A stretch of 64,000 nt of DNA, from the NCBI GenBank assembly GCA_050299855.1, contig JBNKWQ010000010.1, positions 61,564-125,563 on the forward strand, written 5' to 3'. The notes beneath the pieces were generated by a model that was not told the origin of the DNA, did not search any database, and saw only the letters and a list, made by a program, of their open reading frames with translations. Source of the stretch: Hahella sp050299855 (GTDB taxonomy: Bacteria > Pseudomonadota > Gammaproteobacteria > Pseudomonadales > Oleiphilaceae). Positions 7,920 through 17,112 of this stretch are shown one piece after another (position 1 is the first letter of the stretch; the number at the start of each line of letters is the position of its first letter). The translations under genes and the position numbers were made by a program.

Positions 7920-9593
7920 ATGGAACAACACACCGAAATACCTACCCCCTTACAACGACTTTATCATTGGGAAAAAACCCGCCCCAGTGATATCTATATG
8001 ACACAACCTATGGGCAACGGTGTCTGTGAAGAGTACACCTGGGCTCGCACAGGGCAGGAAGTGCGCCGTATGGCAAACTACCTGAAGTCTTTGGACCTGC
8101 CTGAAAAATCGAAAATCGGCATTTTATCGAAGAACTGCGCACACTGGATCATGTCTGATCTTGCCATCTGGATGGCGGGGCACATATCTATTCCGCTTTA
8201 TCCAACCCTGCATGCCGATAGTGTGAGACAGATTCTTGATCATAGTGAAACCAAAGTGCTGTTTGTCGGCAAACTGGATGACTGGGACGATATGAAGGAA
8301 GGTGTATCTGCTGACCTGCATTGTATTTCCTATCCGTTAAGCCCCCCGACTGACTGCATCACCTGGAACGATATTGTCGATAAGACTGCGCCAATGGCTG
8401 AGAGCCCGGATCGTAAACTTGAAGAGCTGGCCACCATCATTTACACCTCTGGATCAACCGGCATGCCAAAGGGAGTAATGACCTCCTTTGAAGCTATGGT
8501 TGTGGGTGCGGATGGTGCAGTAAAGGAACTTGATATCAGCAGGGACGACAGAATGCTGTCTTATCTGCCGCTGTCACATGTGTTTGAACGCTTTTGTGTT
8601 GAACTTACATCCTTGCAGGTGGGTTTCCGGGTGTATTTTGCGGATGCCCTTGATACTTTCGTACAGGATCTTCAGCGTGCGCGTCCCACAGTATTTATTT
8701 CAGTTCCACGTCTCTGGAGCAAGTTCCAGTCTGGTGTTATAGCAAAGATGCCGGAGAAGAAACTGAAAAGAATGCTCAAGATTCCATTACTCAACCGAAT
8801 TGTGAAAAAGAAAGTCTTAACGGCTCTCGGATTGCAGCACACACGGATTGCTGGGAGTGGGTCTGCACCTCTTTCCCAGGACATTCTGAATTGGTATCGC
8901 AATCTCGGGTTAGAGCTGCTTGAAGGCTATGGGATGTCGGAGAACTTTGCCTATTCCCATATGACCAAACCTGGGCGTACTCGTGTAGGTTATGTCGGAG
9001 AACCAATGCCGGGTGTCGAGCAACGGATCAGCGCAGACGGCGAAGTGCAGATAAAAAACCCTGCCAATATGATGGGTTATTACAAGGATGAAGAAAAAAC
9101 CCGTGAAGCATTTACTGATGACGGTTGGTTAAGAACTGGAGACCGAGGTGAAATAGACGAAATGGGTCGATTGAAATTGACCGGTCGAACCAAGGAGCTC
9201 TTCAAAACCAGCAAAGGTAAATATGTCGCACCGGCACCTATCGAAAACAAAGTGGTTTCACTGTCTGATGTGGAAATGTGCTGCGTTGCAGGTGCGGACT
9301 ATCCGCAGCCCTGTTGTCTTGTAGTGCTGTCTGAAGATTCCTATTCCAAGCGCAACAATTCCGATTTCCGCAAGAATTTTGAGGCTGAACTGTTGGCGAA
9401 GATGCAGGATGTGAATGCTTCCGTTGATCCTCATGAGAAACTTCAGTTTATGGTGGTAGTGAAGGATCAATGGACCATTGAAAATGACTTCCTGACGCCA
9501 ACCATGAAAATGAAACGTAACGTTATAGAAGATGAATACAATCAGCTCATGGAAGGCTGGTATGCAGCCAGACAAAAGGTTATCTGGCAATAA
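7920..9593 (+). CDS. AMP-forming long-chain acyl-CoA synthetase
   Basis: A 557-residue member of the ANL superfamily. It would activate a fatty acid with ATP to acyl-AMP and then form acyl-CoA. The P-loop-like motif YTSGSTG (175-181) is followed by MPKG; GYGMSE (about 312-317 in the adenylate-binding region), LRTGDRG and the final lysine region TPTMKMKR near the C-terminus are all present, so an active enzyme is expected. The sequence resembles the bacterial and eukaryotic Faa/ACSL-like branch rather than E. coli FadD. It is monocistronic, with AAGGT as a weak ribosome site before the ATG. The chain-length preference cannot be read from sequence. Confidence 0.88.
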   Translation: MEQHTEIPTPLQRLYHWEKTRPSDIYMTQPMGNGVCEEYTWARTGQEVRRMANYLKSLDLPEKSKIGILSKNCAHWIMSDLAIWMAGHISIPLYPTLHADSVRQILDHSETKVLFVGKLDDWDDMKEGVSADLHCISYPLSPPTDCITWNDIVDKTAPMAESPDRKLEELATIIYTSGSTGMPKGVMTSFEAMVVGADGAVKELDISRDDRMLSYLPLSHVFERFCVELTSLQVGFRVYFADALDTFVQDLQRARPTVFISVPRLWSKFQSGVIAKMPEKKLKRMLKIPLLNRIVKKKVLTALGLQHTRIAGSGSAPLSQDILNWYRNLGLELLEGYGMSENFAYSHMTKPGRTRVGYVGEPMPGVEQRISADGEVQIKNPANMMGYYKDEEKTREAFTDDGWLRTGDRGEIDEMGRLKLTGRTKELFKTSKGKYVAPAPIENKVVSLSDVEMCCVAGADYPQPCCLVVLSEDSYSKRNNSDFRKNFEAELLAKMQDVNASVDPHEKLQFMVVVKDQWTIENDFLTPTMKMKRNVIEDEYNQLMEGWYAARQKVIWQ

Positions 9594-9611
9594 GGGCCAA
9601 ATCAGGACCAC

Positions 9612-9643
9612 AAATAAGCTGTGCTAACTAGTGCGGCTTATTT
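9612..9643. terminator. Probable bidirectional terminator between convergent genes
   Basis: Arms AAATAAGC and GCTTATTT, with weaker pairing inside, lie between the stop of the acyl-CoA ligase gene and the stop of the convergent iron-permease gene. T-rich flanks occur on both strands. It is less GC-rich than the other terminators in this window. Confidence 0.55.
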
Positions 9644-9741
9644 CATTCTGCGGACAAGAGATGGCGCTTATATTCAAAACTATTTCGCTGAGATACTTAT
9701 TATAAGGCGAGAGTCCATTAAGACCCTGGATAAAATTAAGG

Positions 9742-11448
9742 TTATTCACTGCCGATATTGCTCGCCCGATTGAGAAGTAGCACCGGCAGTAGTCCGGCAA
9801 CAACGATCATCAGTGCGGCAAGTGCACTTTGCTCAAGTAGTTCATCAGATGCAAACTGGTACACAAAGGTCGCAAGCGTTTCAAAGTTAAAGGGCCGCAG
9901 AATCAGGGTGGCCGGTAATTCCTTCATGCAATCGACGAAAACAATGATAGCCGCTGCCAGCAGGCTTCGTTTCAGCAATGGCAAGTGGATTTTGCGCAAG
10001 CTGGACCAGGGGCCATGTCCGAGAGTACGGGCAGCCTGATCCATAGCTGGTGTGATGCGCGCGAGTCCGCTTTCGGCAGACCCCAAGGACACCGTCATGA
10101 ATCGAGCAGAGTAGGCGTAGATTATGGCGAATATGGTTCCGCTCAGCAGTAAACCGGTGCCAAAATCGAACCAGCGTTTAAGCAATCCATCCAGCCAGTT
10201 ATCAAAATTACCCAGCGGAATTATGACGCCAATGGCCAGCACTGCACCAGGCATTGCATAGCCTACGGAGGCGAGTCTGGTCATGGACTTATTGAAATTT
10301 GAAGGGGCTATTCTCTGGGCATAGGCCAATACCGTCCCAACTATGATAAGGACTAAAGCCGCTAAAGAAGAGAGTTTCAGCGAATTTATTGCATATTGGG
10401 CAAAGTTTGCTGTCCAGCTTTGTTCAAAATAAAGTACCGCATAGTATAGAAGCAGGCCTGCCGGAATAAGAAAACCTGCCGTCACCAACACAAGACAAAA
10501 TGCCGTTGCCACTATGGCATGTTTGCCCTTCAGTTGAGTTGGTGCAATTGGGCGTAATTTAGCACTGCTATGGTATGTCTTTGCCCGTTTACGGCTTTTA
10601 CGTTCAAGAAAAAGCAGAAATAGGGCGGCGATGACCATGAGCGAAGCAATTTGTGCGGCGCCTCCAAGATTGCCCAGATTTAGCCAGGTGTCATAAAGTC
10701 CGGCAGTAAGTGTTTGAACTGCAAAATAGCTTACCGTCCCATAATCGTTCAGGGTTTCCATCAGGGCCAGAGCCAGCCCTACCGCCAGGGCGGGTCTGAT
10801 TGTCGGTAGAATCACTTTCCTTAAAGTTCTGAAGGTGCCTGCCCCTAGTGAGCGGCTCGCCAAAATCAAGCTTTCTGACTGTTCCTGCAAGGCTGCACGG
10901 CAAGTGAGGTAAACATAGGGATAGAGGACCAACGAAAACATGATAATGGCGCCGCCAATACTACGTATTTCCGGGAACCAGTAGTCTCGTGGTGAGGTCC
11001 AGCCGAAGATTGCCCTTATTGAAACCTGCAAGGTGCCGGAGTATTCCAGCAGATCTGTATAGACATAGGCAATGACGTATGCAGGTACGGCGAATGGCAA
11101 TAGCAGGGCCCAGGAAAATAGCTTTCTCCCAGGAAACTGATAGTGAGCAACCAACCAGGCACTGGTCAAACCAAATACGGTAGTCAGAATGCCAACCCCT
11201 AACATCAGTGCTGCCGTTGTTGTCAGGTAACGGGGTAATACCGTGTCGACGAGGTGTGGCCAGATGTTTTCTTCAGGGAAGAATGAAAGGTAGAAAACGG
11301 ACAATAGCGGTATTAGAACCAATACCGCTATTGTCACTGTAAGCCCGCGCCACAATCGGGTGTTATCCCTTTGGCCGGTATCTAGCTCAAGATATATCGG
11401 ACTCCTTATGGCTTCCATAGAGCTGCTACTCTCAGTATTCGCTGTCAC
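9742..11448 (-). CDS. fbpB: Ferric-iron ABC transporter permease (FbpB/HitB type)
   Basis: A 568-residue inner-membrane protein with about twelve hydrophobic helices and two permease modules fused in one chain, as in FbpB/HitB/SfuB. Each half has an EAA-type loop that contacts the ATPase: ASRSLGAGTFRTLRKVILPT (near 200-220) and AARTLGHGPWSSLRKIHLPLL (near 470-490). It would carry Fe3+ delivered by the binding protein encoded just upstream, three bases away on the same strand. No ATPase gene follows: the next gene is convergent, so the energising subunit must be encoded elsewhere. Confidence 0.9.
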   Translation of the reverse strand: MTANTESSSSMEAIRSPIYLELDTGQRDNTRLWRGLTVTIAVLVLIPLLSVFYLSFFPEENIWPHLVDTVLPRYLTTTAALMLGVGILTTVFGLTSAWLVAHYQFPGRKLFSWALLLPFAVPAYVIAYVYTDLLEYSGTLQVSIRAIFGWTSPRDYWFPEIRSIGGAIIMFSLVLYPYVYLTCRAALQEQSESLILASRSLGAGTFRTLRKVILPTIRPALAVGLALALMETLNDYGTVSYFAVQTLTAGLYDTWLNLGNLGGAAQIASLMVIAALFLLFLERKSRKRAKTYHSSAKLRPIAPTQLKGKHAIVATAFCLVLVTAGFLIPAGLLLYYAVLYFEQSWTANFAQYAINSLKLSSLAALVLIIVGTVLAYAQRIAPSNFNKSMTRLASVGYAMPGAVLAIGVIIPLGNFDNWLDGLLKRWFDFGTGLLLSGTIFAIIYAYSARFMTVSLGSAESGLARITPAMDQAARTLGHGPWSSLRKIHLPLLKRSLLAAAIIVFVDCMKELPATLILRPFNFETLATFVYQFASDELLEQSALAALMIVVAGLLPVLLLNRASNIGSE

Positions 11449-11451
11449 ACC

Positions 11452-12480
11452 TTAGCCGTCAAAATCGACTTTATCGACCAGCTTCACCGCTTTCGTACGC
11501 AGTCTTGCAATCTCATCAAGCGGCAGCTCATCAGCCTTGAATTTTCCCCAGGATGATACCAGTCCGGAAGCCTGAACATCAGGTTTGACTGGATATTCAA
11601 AATTCTGCTCAGAGTACATGCGCTGGGCCAGATCGTCGGACAGGAATTCCATCAATTTAATGGCATTGGCCTTGTTGGGGGCTGCTTTTGTCAGGGCGAT
11701 ACCGCTGATATTCACATGTGCACCACGGTTATCCTGGTTAGGGAACAAAATGTTCGCAGAGCGGGCCCATTCAATCTGGTTTGCATCTGTTAGCATGACG
11801 CCGTAGTAGTAGCTGTTGCCTAAGGCTATATCGCAAATGCCTTCTTTGATAGCTTTAACCTGGGCGCGGTCATTGCCTTGGGGTTTTTGGGCAAGATTCG
11901 CCTTCACGCCCCGCAGCCATTCTTCTGTTTTGGCTTCACCGTGATGGGCGAGCATTGAAGCGATCAAGGCAATATTGTACTGATGCTTGCCGGAACGGGT
12001 GCAGATGCGACCCTTCCATTCGGGATTACTAAGGTCTTCATAAGAAATATTTCGGATATCCGTGCGTTCCTTGGACGCATAAATATTTCTGACACGTAGT
12101 GTCAGGCCGAACCAGAGATTATCTTCCGAGCGGTACTGACGGGGAATGTCGGCAGCCAGCTTTTCACTTTTAACCGGCTGTAACACATCAGCATCTACCA
12201 GTTCCTGCAGGCGACCTATGTCCACAGTCAAAACCAGATCAGCGGGGCTGTTGGCACCCTCGGTTTTCAGGCGTTCCGCGACACCCTTATTTGCAAAAAC
12301 CACATTAGTCTTGATACCTGTCTGAGTAGTAAATGCATCCAGCATGGGCTGGATCAGAAAAGGCTGTCGATTAGAATATATGTTGACTTCTTCTGCGGCG
12401 AAAACAGGTTGCGTTAGCAAAAAGCTGGTGGTTAAAGCGACGATTTGGCGAAGAACACTGCGCGGAGACACACTCATCAT
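11452..12480 (-). CDS. fbpA: Periplasmic ferric-iron-binding protein (FbpA type)
   Basis: A 342-residue exported binding protein. The signal peptide ends at about VFA-AEE (residue 28 or 29). The mature start VNIYSNRQPFLIQPML is typical of Fe3+-binding FbpA/IdiA proteins, and the tandem tyrosines in LGNSYYYGVM (about residue 220) match the iron-coordinating pair in the family. It is the first gene of a two-gene operon with the permease and is preceded by a Fur-box-like site at 12531-12549, so iron repression is likely. A second ATG one codon in is an equally possible start. Confidence 0.92.
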   Translation of the reverse strand: MMSVSPRSVLRQIVALTTSFLLTQPVFAAEEVNIYSNRQPFLIQPMLDAFTTQTGIKTNVVFANKGVAERLKTEGANSPADLVLTVDIGRLQELVDADVLQPVKSEKLAADIPRQYRSEDNLWFGLTLRVRNIYASKERTDIRNISYEDLSNPEWKGRICTRSGKHQYNIALIASMLAHHGEAKTEEWLRGVKANLAQKPQGNDRAQVKAIKEGICDIALGNSYYYGVMLTDANQIEWARSANILFPNQDNRGAHVNISGIALTKAAPNKANAIKLMEFLSDDLAQRMYSEQNFEYPVKPDVQASGLVSSWGKFKADELPLDEIARLRTKAVKLVDKVDFDG

Positions 12481-12530
12481 TTGGATTGGTTCCTTGGTTT
12501 GGAAAATTGGATCGGGATGGTATTGTAATT

Positions 12531-12549
12531 ATGAATGATAATAATTCTC
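12531..12549 (-). promoter_or_regulatory. Fur box upstream of fbpAB
   Basis: Read on the minus strand the site is GAGAATTATTATCATTCAT, which matches 13 of 19 positions of the Fur consensus GATAATGATAATCATTATC. It lies about 50-70 bases before the fbpA start and in an A/T-rich promoter-like region. Iron-loaded Fur would repress the importer. The role is inferred from the match plus the iron-uptake gene next to it. Confidence 0.75.
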
Positions 12550-12660
12550 AATATATCGCGGGCAAAGTCAAGGGATGATTCGTGAGTTTGTCTGTTTTTC
12601 GCTAGACTACAGGGCTAACACACGCATATGAAAACAATCAGTTAGCTACAAGGAAAGCCA

Positions 12661-13251
12661 ATGTTGAAACAGGTCAGTTTACAGGGTCTGATGCTATCTT
12701 TTTTGATCCTGGTCAGTGGTTGTTCAACCACCTATTCTCATTTTGGTCGGTTTTATGCAGAAAACTCCGCAGGAGAAGCACGGGAGTTTTTGCTTGAGTG
12801 GGATTCAACTTCTGGCGCCTTTTCAAGTAAGAGTGAGGGGACGGATGTTCAATTGACGTCCCAGTGTAGTGATCGGGTCATCGTGTTTACGAGATCCACA
12901 GAAGGCCACGAGGTAGCCTGTTCTGATCCGGGGGGAAGTGAAGCGGTATTCTGTGGTAGGGCAGGAGCGGATTTGTCGATGGATGGGAAGGAGATCAGGG
13001 AGGCCGGTAGGTTATGTGGTTACATTAGAGGTACGGGCGGGGAATTAGCCGTTGGTCAGTTCGGTAAAACCGTTGCGGTAACTTTGCAGTGTTTTCCATT
13101 GGCCACCACACAAGGGGAGGGTGATGACCAGCATAACATCGATTATCTGAAAGCTTCTACTGTCCCTTATATAGTGACTGTCAAGAAGGTCATTAAAGGA
13201 AGTTATGAAGATCGTCCGCCTGTTTTAACCAGCAGGGTGTGCGGAGGATAA
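12661..13251 (+). CDS. Putative lipoprotein of unknown function
   Basis: A 196-residue protein with a lipoprotein signal: a basic start, a hydrophobic core and the lipobox LVSGC at about residues 17-21, so the mature protein would begin at Cys21 and be lipid-anchored. The rest is mostly beta-like and rich in Ser, Gly and Thr, with six further cysteines that could form disulfides in the periplasm. I recognise no domain. It is preceded by AAGGA, a good ribosome site, and stands alone between the Fur-controlled operon and the HD-GYP gene. Confidence 0.7.
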   Translation: MLKQVSLQGLMLSFLILVSGCSTTYSHFGRFYAENSAGEAREFLLEWDSTSGAFSSKSEGTDVQLTSQCSDRVIVFTRSTEGHEVACSDPGGSEAVFCGRAGADLSMDGKEIREAGRLCGYIRGTGGELAVGQFGKTVAVTLQCFPLATTQGEGDDQHNIDYLKASTVPYIVTVKKVIKGSYEDRPPVLTSRVCGG

Positions 13252-13465
13252 GGTGGTTATGTGAAAAGGAGGTCCTGAAAAAAAGTAGTTCTGTGACACC
13301 TATCCCACCATGTATGTCTATTTGTCGGCATTTGTACAATGGGTAAAGAAAGTCTGTCTTTTTGTTACTAAAAGATTTCAAACTGTAGTGGTGCCTTGAA
13401 GCAGGTTGTGGAGAATGCAAGTTAGTAAAAATCTTGTATCCAGCCTGAGATTAGAGGTTCAGCCA

Positions 13466-14794
13466 ATGGCGGCGCAAAGCATAAAGGTGTCAGTATCGGA
13501 GTTATCCATCGGGATGTATGTCTCTGATCTGGATCGCCCCTGGTGCCAGACTCCGTTTCCTCTTCAGGGCTTCTATATTCGTAGCAGTGATGATGTGCGC
13601 TCCCTGCAGTCGTACTGCAAGCATGTTTATATTGACCGTCCGCTTGCCCGTTCCGAGTTTGATAAACTCGAAGCGGCTCCAAGCCAAATGCAAAAAAAGC
13701 TGGAGGCACTTCTCAATAGTCAGGCTTCACATAGTGATGAGCAGCGGGTGTCACTGCCTCCTATCGTTATACGTAATCCAGTTAGTTACCAAACCAAGGT
13801 GTCACTGAAAAAGGGAATTCGGCAGGCCCGTAGGCTTGTTAAAGACATTGATGCCAAACTGTCGCAAATGCTGTCCGATATCCATCATGGTATTCCTGTG
13901 GACATTGCTGCAACAGAAGATCTTGCCGCCAGTATGACGGAAAGCGTTATCCAGAACCCCGATGCTTTGCTTTGGTTGTCCCGAGTCCAGAAAAAGGATC
14001 AACACACCTATTCTCATGCCGTCTCTGCCAGCATCTGGGGGTTGGTGCTGGGACGCCATTTGGGATTGGAGTCGAGAGTGCTCAAGTCACTCGCTACCGG
14101 GCTGCTGCTAAGCCAGATCGGCAAAGCGAAGTTGCCTATCAAGTTGTTGCAGAGTGGGCATTATCTGGCGGCTGATGAATTTAAAGTATATAAGACTTAC
14201 GTTAACGAAGGTGTCGATATACTCAAGTCGGACCCGGCAATTTCTCCCCAGGTGGTGACCATTGTTGAGTATCATCGCGAGCGGCACAATGGATCAGGCT
14301 ATCCTAAGGGTGTTGGTGGAGACAAGATTCCTTTGCTGGCTAAGATCGCTGGGATTGTCGACTATTACCAGGAGATGATTGAGCCGCGTTCCGGCATCGA
14401 ACCCATGAAGCCCTCACAGGCAGTCGCCAATCTGTACCATCTACGTAATATTGAGTTTCAGGGAGATCTGATCGAACGTTTTATCGATGCTATAGGCGTA
14501 TACCCTACCGGTACCATGGTTGAACTGAGCAATCATCAGGTAGGAGTGGTGGTAGCCAACCACCCTCAGCGTAAGCTTTGGCCAACGGTTATGGTATTGA
14601 TGGATGAGCACGCAAGAGAACTAAAGCAAGGTAAGCTGGTCAATCTGTATGACTACAATGAAAAACGCAGTCATCCGGATGAGTACGTACAGGTATCCAG
14701 AAGTTTACCCCATGGCATTCACGACATAGACCCTGTGCAGCAGGTGCTGCCGGAAATGATGGGGCGTTGGCGTTTCAAAAGTCTCATCGCATAG
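13466..14794 (+). CDS. DUF3391 plus degenerate HD-GYP domain protein
   Basis: A protein of about 442 residues. The N-terminal part (about 5-130) is the DUF3391 domain (VSVSELSIGMYVSDLDRPW). The C-terminal half has the HD-GYP fold, the family of cyclic-di-GMP phosphodiesterases. Key residues are changed: the HD pair in the LLHDIGK motif is replaced by Ser216-Gln217 (LLLSQIGK), the next conserved His is Tyr245, the HHE triplet reads HRE at 270-272, and the D before GSGYP is Asn275. The first His (His184), Gly-Lys 219-220 and GSGYP (276-280) remain. It is therefore probably not an active phosphodiesterase and may bind a ligand or partner instead. The start at 13466 has AGAGG eight bases before it; an in-frame ATG at 13415 is possible. 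Confidence 0.85.
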   Translation: MAAQSIKVSVSELSIGMYVSDLDRPWCQTPFPLQGFYIRSSDDVRSLQSYCKHVYIDRPLARSEFDKLEAAPSQMQKKLEALLNSQASHSDEQRVSLPPIVIRNPVSYQTKVSLKKGIRQARRLVKDIDAKLSQMLSDIHHGIPVDIAATEDLAASMTESVIQNPDALLWLSRVQKKDQHTYSHAVSASIWGLVLGRHLGLESRVLKSLATGLLLSQIGKAKLPIKLLQSGHYLAADEFKVYKTYVNEGVDILKSDPAISPQVVTIVEYHRERHNGSGYPKGVGGDKIPLLAKIAGIVDYYQEMIEPRSGIEPMKPSQAVANLYHLRNIEFQGDLIERFIDAIGVYPTGTMVELSNHQVGVVVANHPQRKLWPTVMVLMDEHARELKQGKLVNLYDYNEKRSHPDEYVQVSRSLPHGIHDIDPVQQVLPEMMGRWRFKSLIA

Positions 14795-14806
14795 AGGCGA
14801 ATACAA

Positions 14807-14853
14807 AGGTTAGGAAAATAATACACAGGTTAGGAAAATAAAGGTTAGGAATA
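14807..14853 (+). repeat. Short tandem repeat, 20-base period, about 2.5 copies
   Basis: AGGTTAGGAAAATA occurs at 14807-14820 and again at 14827-14840; a third, shortened copy AGGTTAGGAATA is at 14842-14853. The array sits between the stop of the HD-GYP gene and the following terminator. It looks like a recent local duplication. Confidence 0.85.
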
Positions 14854-14886
14854 AAAACCGGGGCAATAGACCCCGGTTTTTATTTT
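14853..14886. terminator. Strong, probably bidirectional terminator
   Basis: The stem AAAAACCGGGG / CCCCGGTTTTT with a seven-base loop lies between the convergent HD-GYP and lipoprotein genes. A/T tracts on both sides allow it to act in both directions. Confidence 0.93.
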
Positions 14887-14918
14887 CATGCAGTCGTTAT
14901 CTCAAGAGAATGGTCAGC

Positions 14919-15938
14919 TTACTGTAGCCGTATCCGCAATGTTTTCTTAAACCAGCGATAATCACCGGCCAGCTTGATGTTGGCAACTACTGAAGTTTCC
15001 TGTCCGGCTTCGCCTGCGGCATAGACTCCAAAGTTCTTGCTATTTGCTGACGCATACTGCACGCCAGCAACCGTTCTGGGGGTATCTGGAAAATTGCCTT
15101 CACTATCTGGCAGTTCATCAGTGGTTTTTACTTCCAAATCTGTAATGTTCAATGAGATTCCGATCGCTGAAATATTGATGTTATAGACTTTCGTGTCGGA
15201 TGCGTTGATTTCAAGAATGCGCGGACTCAAGAACATTTTGCTGGCGATGTCGTCGGTAATTAGCTCGGACTGATTGATACCGAAGGCCTGGGCCTGATCA
15301 GAGCTGGGCATTACCACAACGCTGTTGTTCCGGCACTGGGATTTATTAAGTTCCAGGCAGATGTCATTAATCAGTTTGATTTCCGGGTCGTCCGGAAAGT
15401 CAGGATCACCAAAGTCGCCGACATCCTGGTCGAAATCAATTGGGCTGGCAAAAGTATAGTTTTCGATGGCTTCTCTTGCTTCTTTAGGGATGACGATATC
15501 TGCCTCGTTATCCGGTTGGTTCGAGGGAGGATAATTCATGCCGTAAAGCAGGCGGGTCATATTGACAATATGCCGGACCTCGGCAGCATCCTCTACAAGT
15601 GGGCTATGGTCAGTGAGACCACGCAGGTCATCACCTTGGTCAATTATTTCCACAAGATCTGGATCAAAGTCGATGATAGTGAGGTAGGGTTTTGCAGGGA
15701 TATCTTCGGCAAAAACGATATCTCCCAAATAAAAGCTGATAGTTTCACCCTCTTCATATTTGAAGCGCCCATATTTGTCGGTGACACCGGACTTGCTGGC
15801 AGTTCGATAGGAAACACCTGCAATGCCGTCAAAGGTCAAATGACCAGTTTTGGCACCGCTGTCTCCGTCGCCGCTGTCTCCGCCCCCGCCACAGGCAGTG
15901 ACCATTAGTGCTAACGTGATAGCAAACATTTTTTTCAT
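14919..15938 (-). CDS. Large putative lipoprotein, unknown function
   Basis: About 339 residues from the ATG at 15938; the frame is open to 15989, but the internal start gives a proper signal peptide (MKKMFAITLALMVTAC) with a lipobox at Cys16 and an AAAGGA element upstream. After the cysteine comes a Gly/Asp-rich linker, then a segment (about 30-70) with the pattern GVSYRTASKSGVTDKYGRF and IVFAEDIPA, a beta-domain that I have often seen in surface lipoproteins of marine gammaproteobacteria but cannot name. The remainder is acidic and has no catalytic motif I can identify. It is likely on the outer membrane. Only the lipoprotein assignment is firm. Confidence 0.7.
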   Translation of the reverse strand: MKKMFAITLALMVTACGGGGDSGDGDSGAKTGHLTFDGIAGVSYRTASKSGVTDKYGRFKYEEGETISFYLGDIVFAEDIPAKPYLTIIDFDPDLVEIIDQGDDLRGLTDHSPLVEDAAEVRHIVNMTRLLYGMNYPPSNQPDNEADIVIPKEAREAIENYTFASPIDFDQDVGDFGDPDFPDDPEIKLINDICLELNKSQCRNNSVVVMPSSDQAQAFGINQSELITDDIASKMFLSPRILEINASDTKVYNINISAIGISLNITDLEVKTTDELPDSEGNFPDTPRTVAGVQYASANSKNFGVYAAGEAGQETSVVANIKLAGDYRWFKKTLRIRLQ

Positions 15939-16152
15939 GAAGAAGAACATTCCTTTACGTAAAAATGCAATTTTGTACTTGTAATCCAAGGGATTATATA
16001 GCGTCGCATCAGGTTAAAAAGGAAACTCATCCCAGTTTTTAAATGAAACGGGGATAGGGAGATTAGCTGTTCATTAAATGGGCTTAAGGGATTGAATTTC
16101 AGGGCCGGTGCCACAACCTAATTGGGGCTGATATCAGAATTAACGGAAAAAC

Positions 16153-17112
16153 ATGTCTACTGCACTTGCGATAAAAGACTTACGAAAAGTCTATGGTAAT
16201 GGTTTCGAAGCCTTGAAAGGGATAGATCTACAGGTTGAGGAGGGGGACTTTTTCGCTCTGCTGGGTCCTAATGGGGCAGGCAAGTCAACCACGCTTGGTA
16301 TTGTCTCATCACTGGTCAACAAGACTTCGGGCAAGGTTACCGTTTTTGGCCATGACATAGACAGCGATCTGGTGAAAGCCAAGCTAAACCTGGGTGTGGT
16401 GCCGCAGGAATTTAATTTCAACCAGTTTGAAAAAGTATTCGATATTTTGGTGACTCAGGCCGGTTATTACGGAATTCCCGCCAGGCCTGCGCGCGAAAAT
16501 GCGGAAAAATACCTGCGCGAACTGGGTCTTTGGGACAAACACGACCAACCTGCCAGAATGCTGTCCGGCGGTATGAAACGTCGGTTAATGATCGCTCGGG
16601 CCCTGGTACATGACCCTAAGTTGATTATTCTGGATGAGCCGACGGCAGGTGTTGATATTGAGCTGCGCCGTTCCATGTGGACCTTCCTGACCAATGTCAA
16701 TCAGGAAGGTAAAACGATCATACTTACCACCCATTATTTGGAAGAGGCAGAGGCACTATGCCGCAATATTGCCATTATCGATAAAGGTGAAATTCTCGAA
16801 AATGCCAATAAGCGGGATCTATTACGTAAGCTGCATAAGGAAACCTTTGTTTTAGATATTGCGGGTAAATGTAGCCAGCCACCGGTATTAGACGGGTATC
16901 AGTGCCGTTTGGCTGCTGATGGGCAACTTGAGATAGATGTGGAAAATGACCGCCACCTGAATGATGCCTTCAGGCAATTGGATGCCCTTGGAGTTCAGGT
17001 TGGCAGTATGAGGACCAAGACCAATCGGTTGGAAGAATTGTTTATTCGTCTGGTGTCAGAAGATAAGGCACAAAAAGAATCCCGACTGATCCAGGAGGCG
17101 ACCGATGTTTAG
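16153..17112 (+). CDS. yadG: ABC-2 type exporter ATP-binding protein (YadG type)
   Basis: A 319-residue ABC ATPase. Walker A is GPNGAGKS (38-45), the signature is LSGGM followed by KRR, and Walker B is LIILDEP; the stretch AGVDIELRR after it is typical of the YadG/CcmA-like exporter ATPases. The last 90 residues form a C-terminal extension common in this group. Its stop overlaps the start of the permease gene by eight bases, so the two are co-translated. The substrate of YadGH systems is not known. Confidence 0.9.
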   Translation: MSTALAIKDLRKVYGNGFEALKGIDLQVEEGDFFALLGPNGAGKSTTLGIVSSLVNKTSGKVTVFGHDIDSDLVKAKLNLGVVPQEFNFNQFEKVFDILVTQAGYYGIPARPARENAEKYLRELGLWDKHDQPARMLSGGMKRRLMIARALVHDPKLIILDEPTAGVDIELRRSMWTFLTNVNQEGKTIILTTHYLEEAEALCRNIAIIDKGEILENANKRDLLRKLHKETFVLDIAGKCSQPPVLDGYQCRLAADGQLEIDVENDRHLNDAFRQLDALGVQVGSMRTKTNRLEELFIRLVSEDKAQKESRLIQEATDV

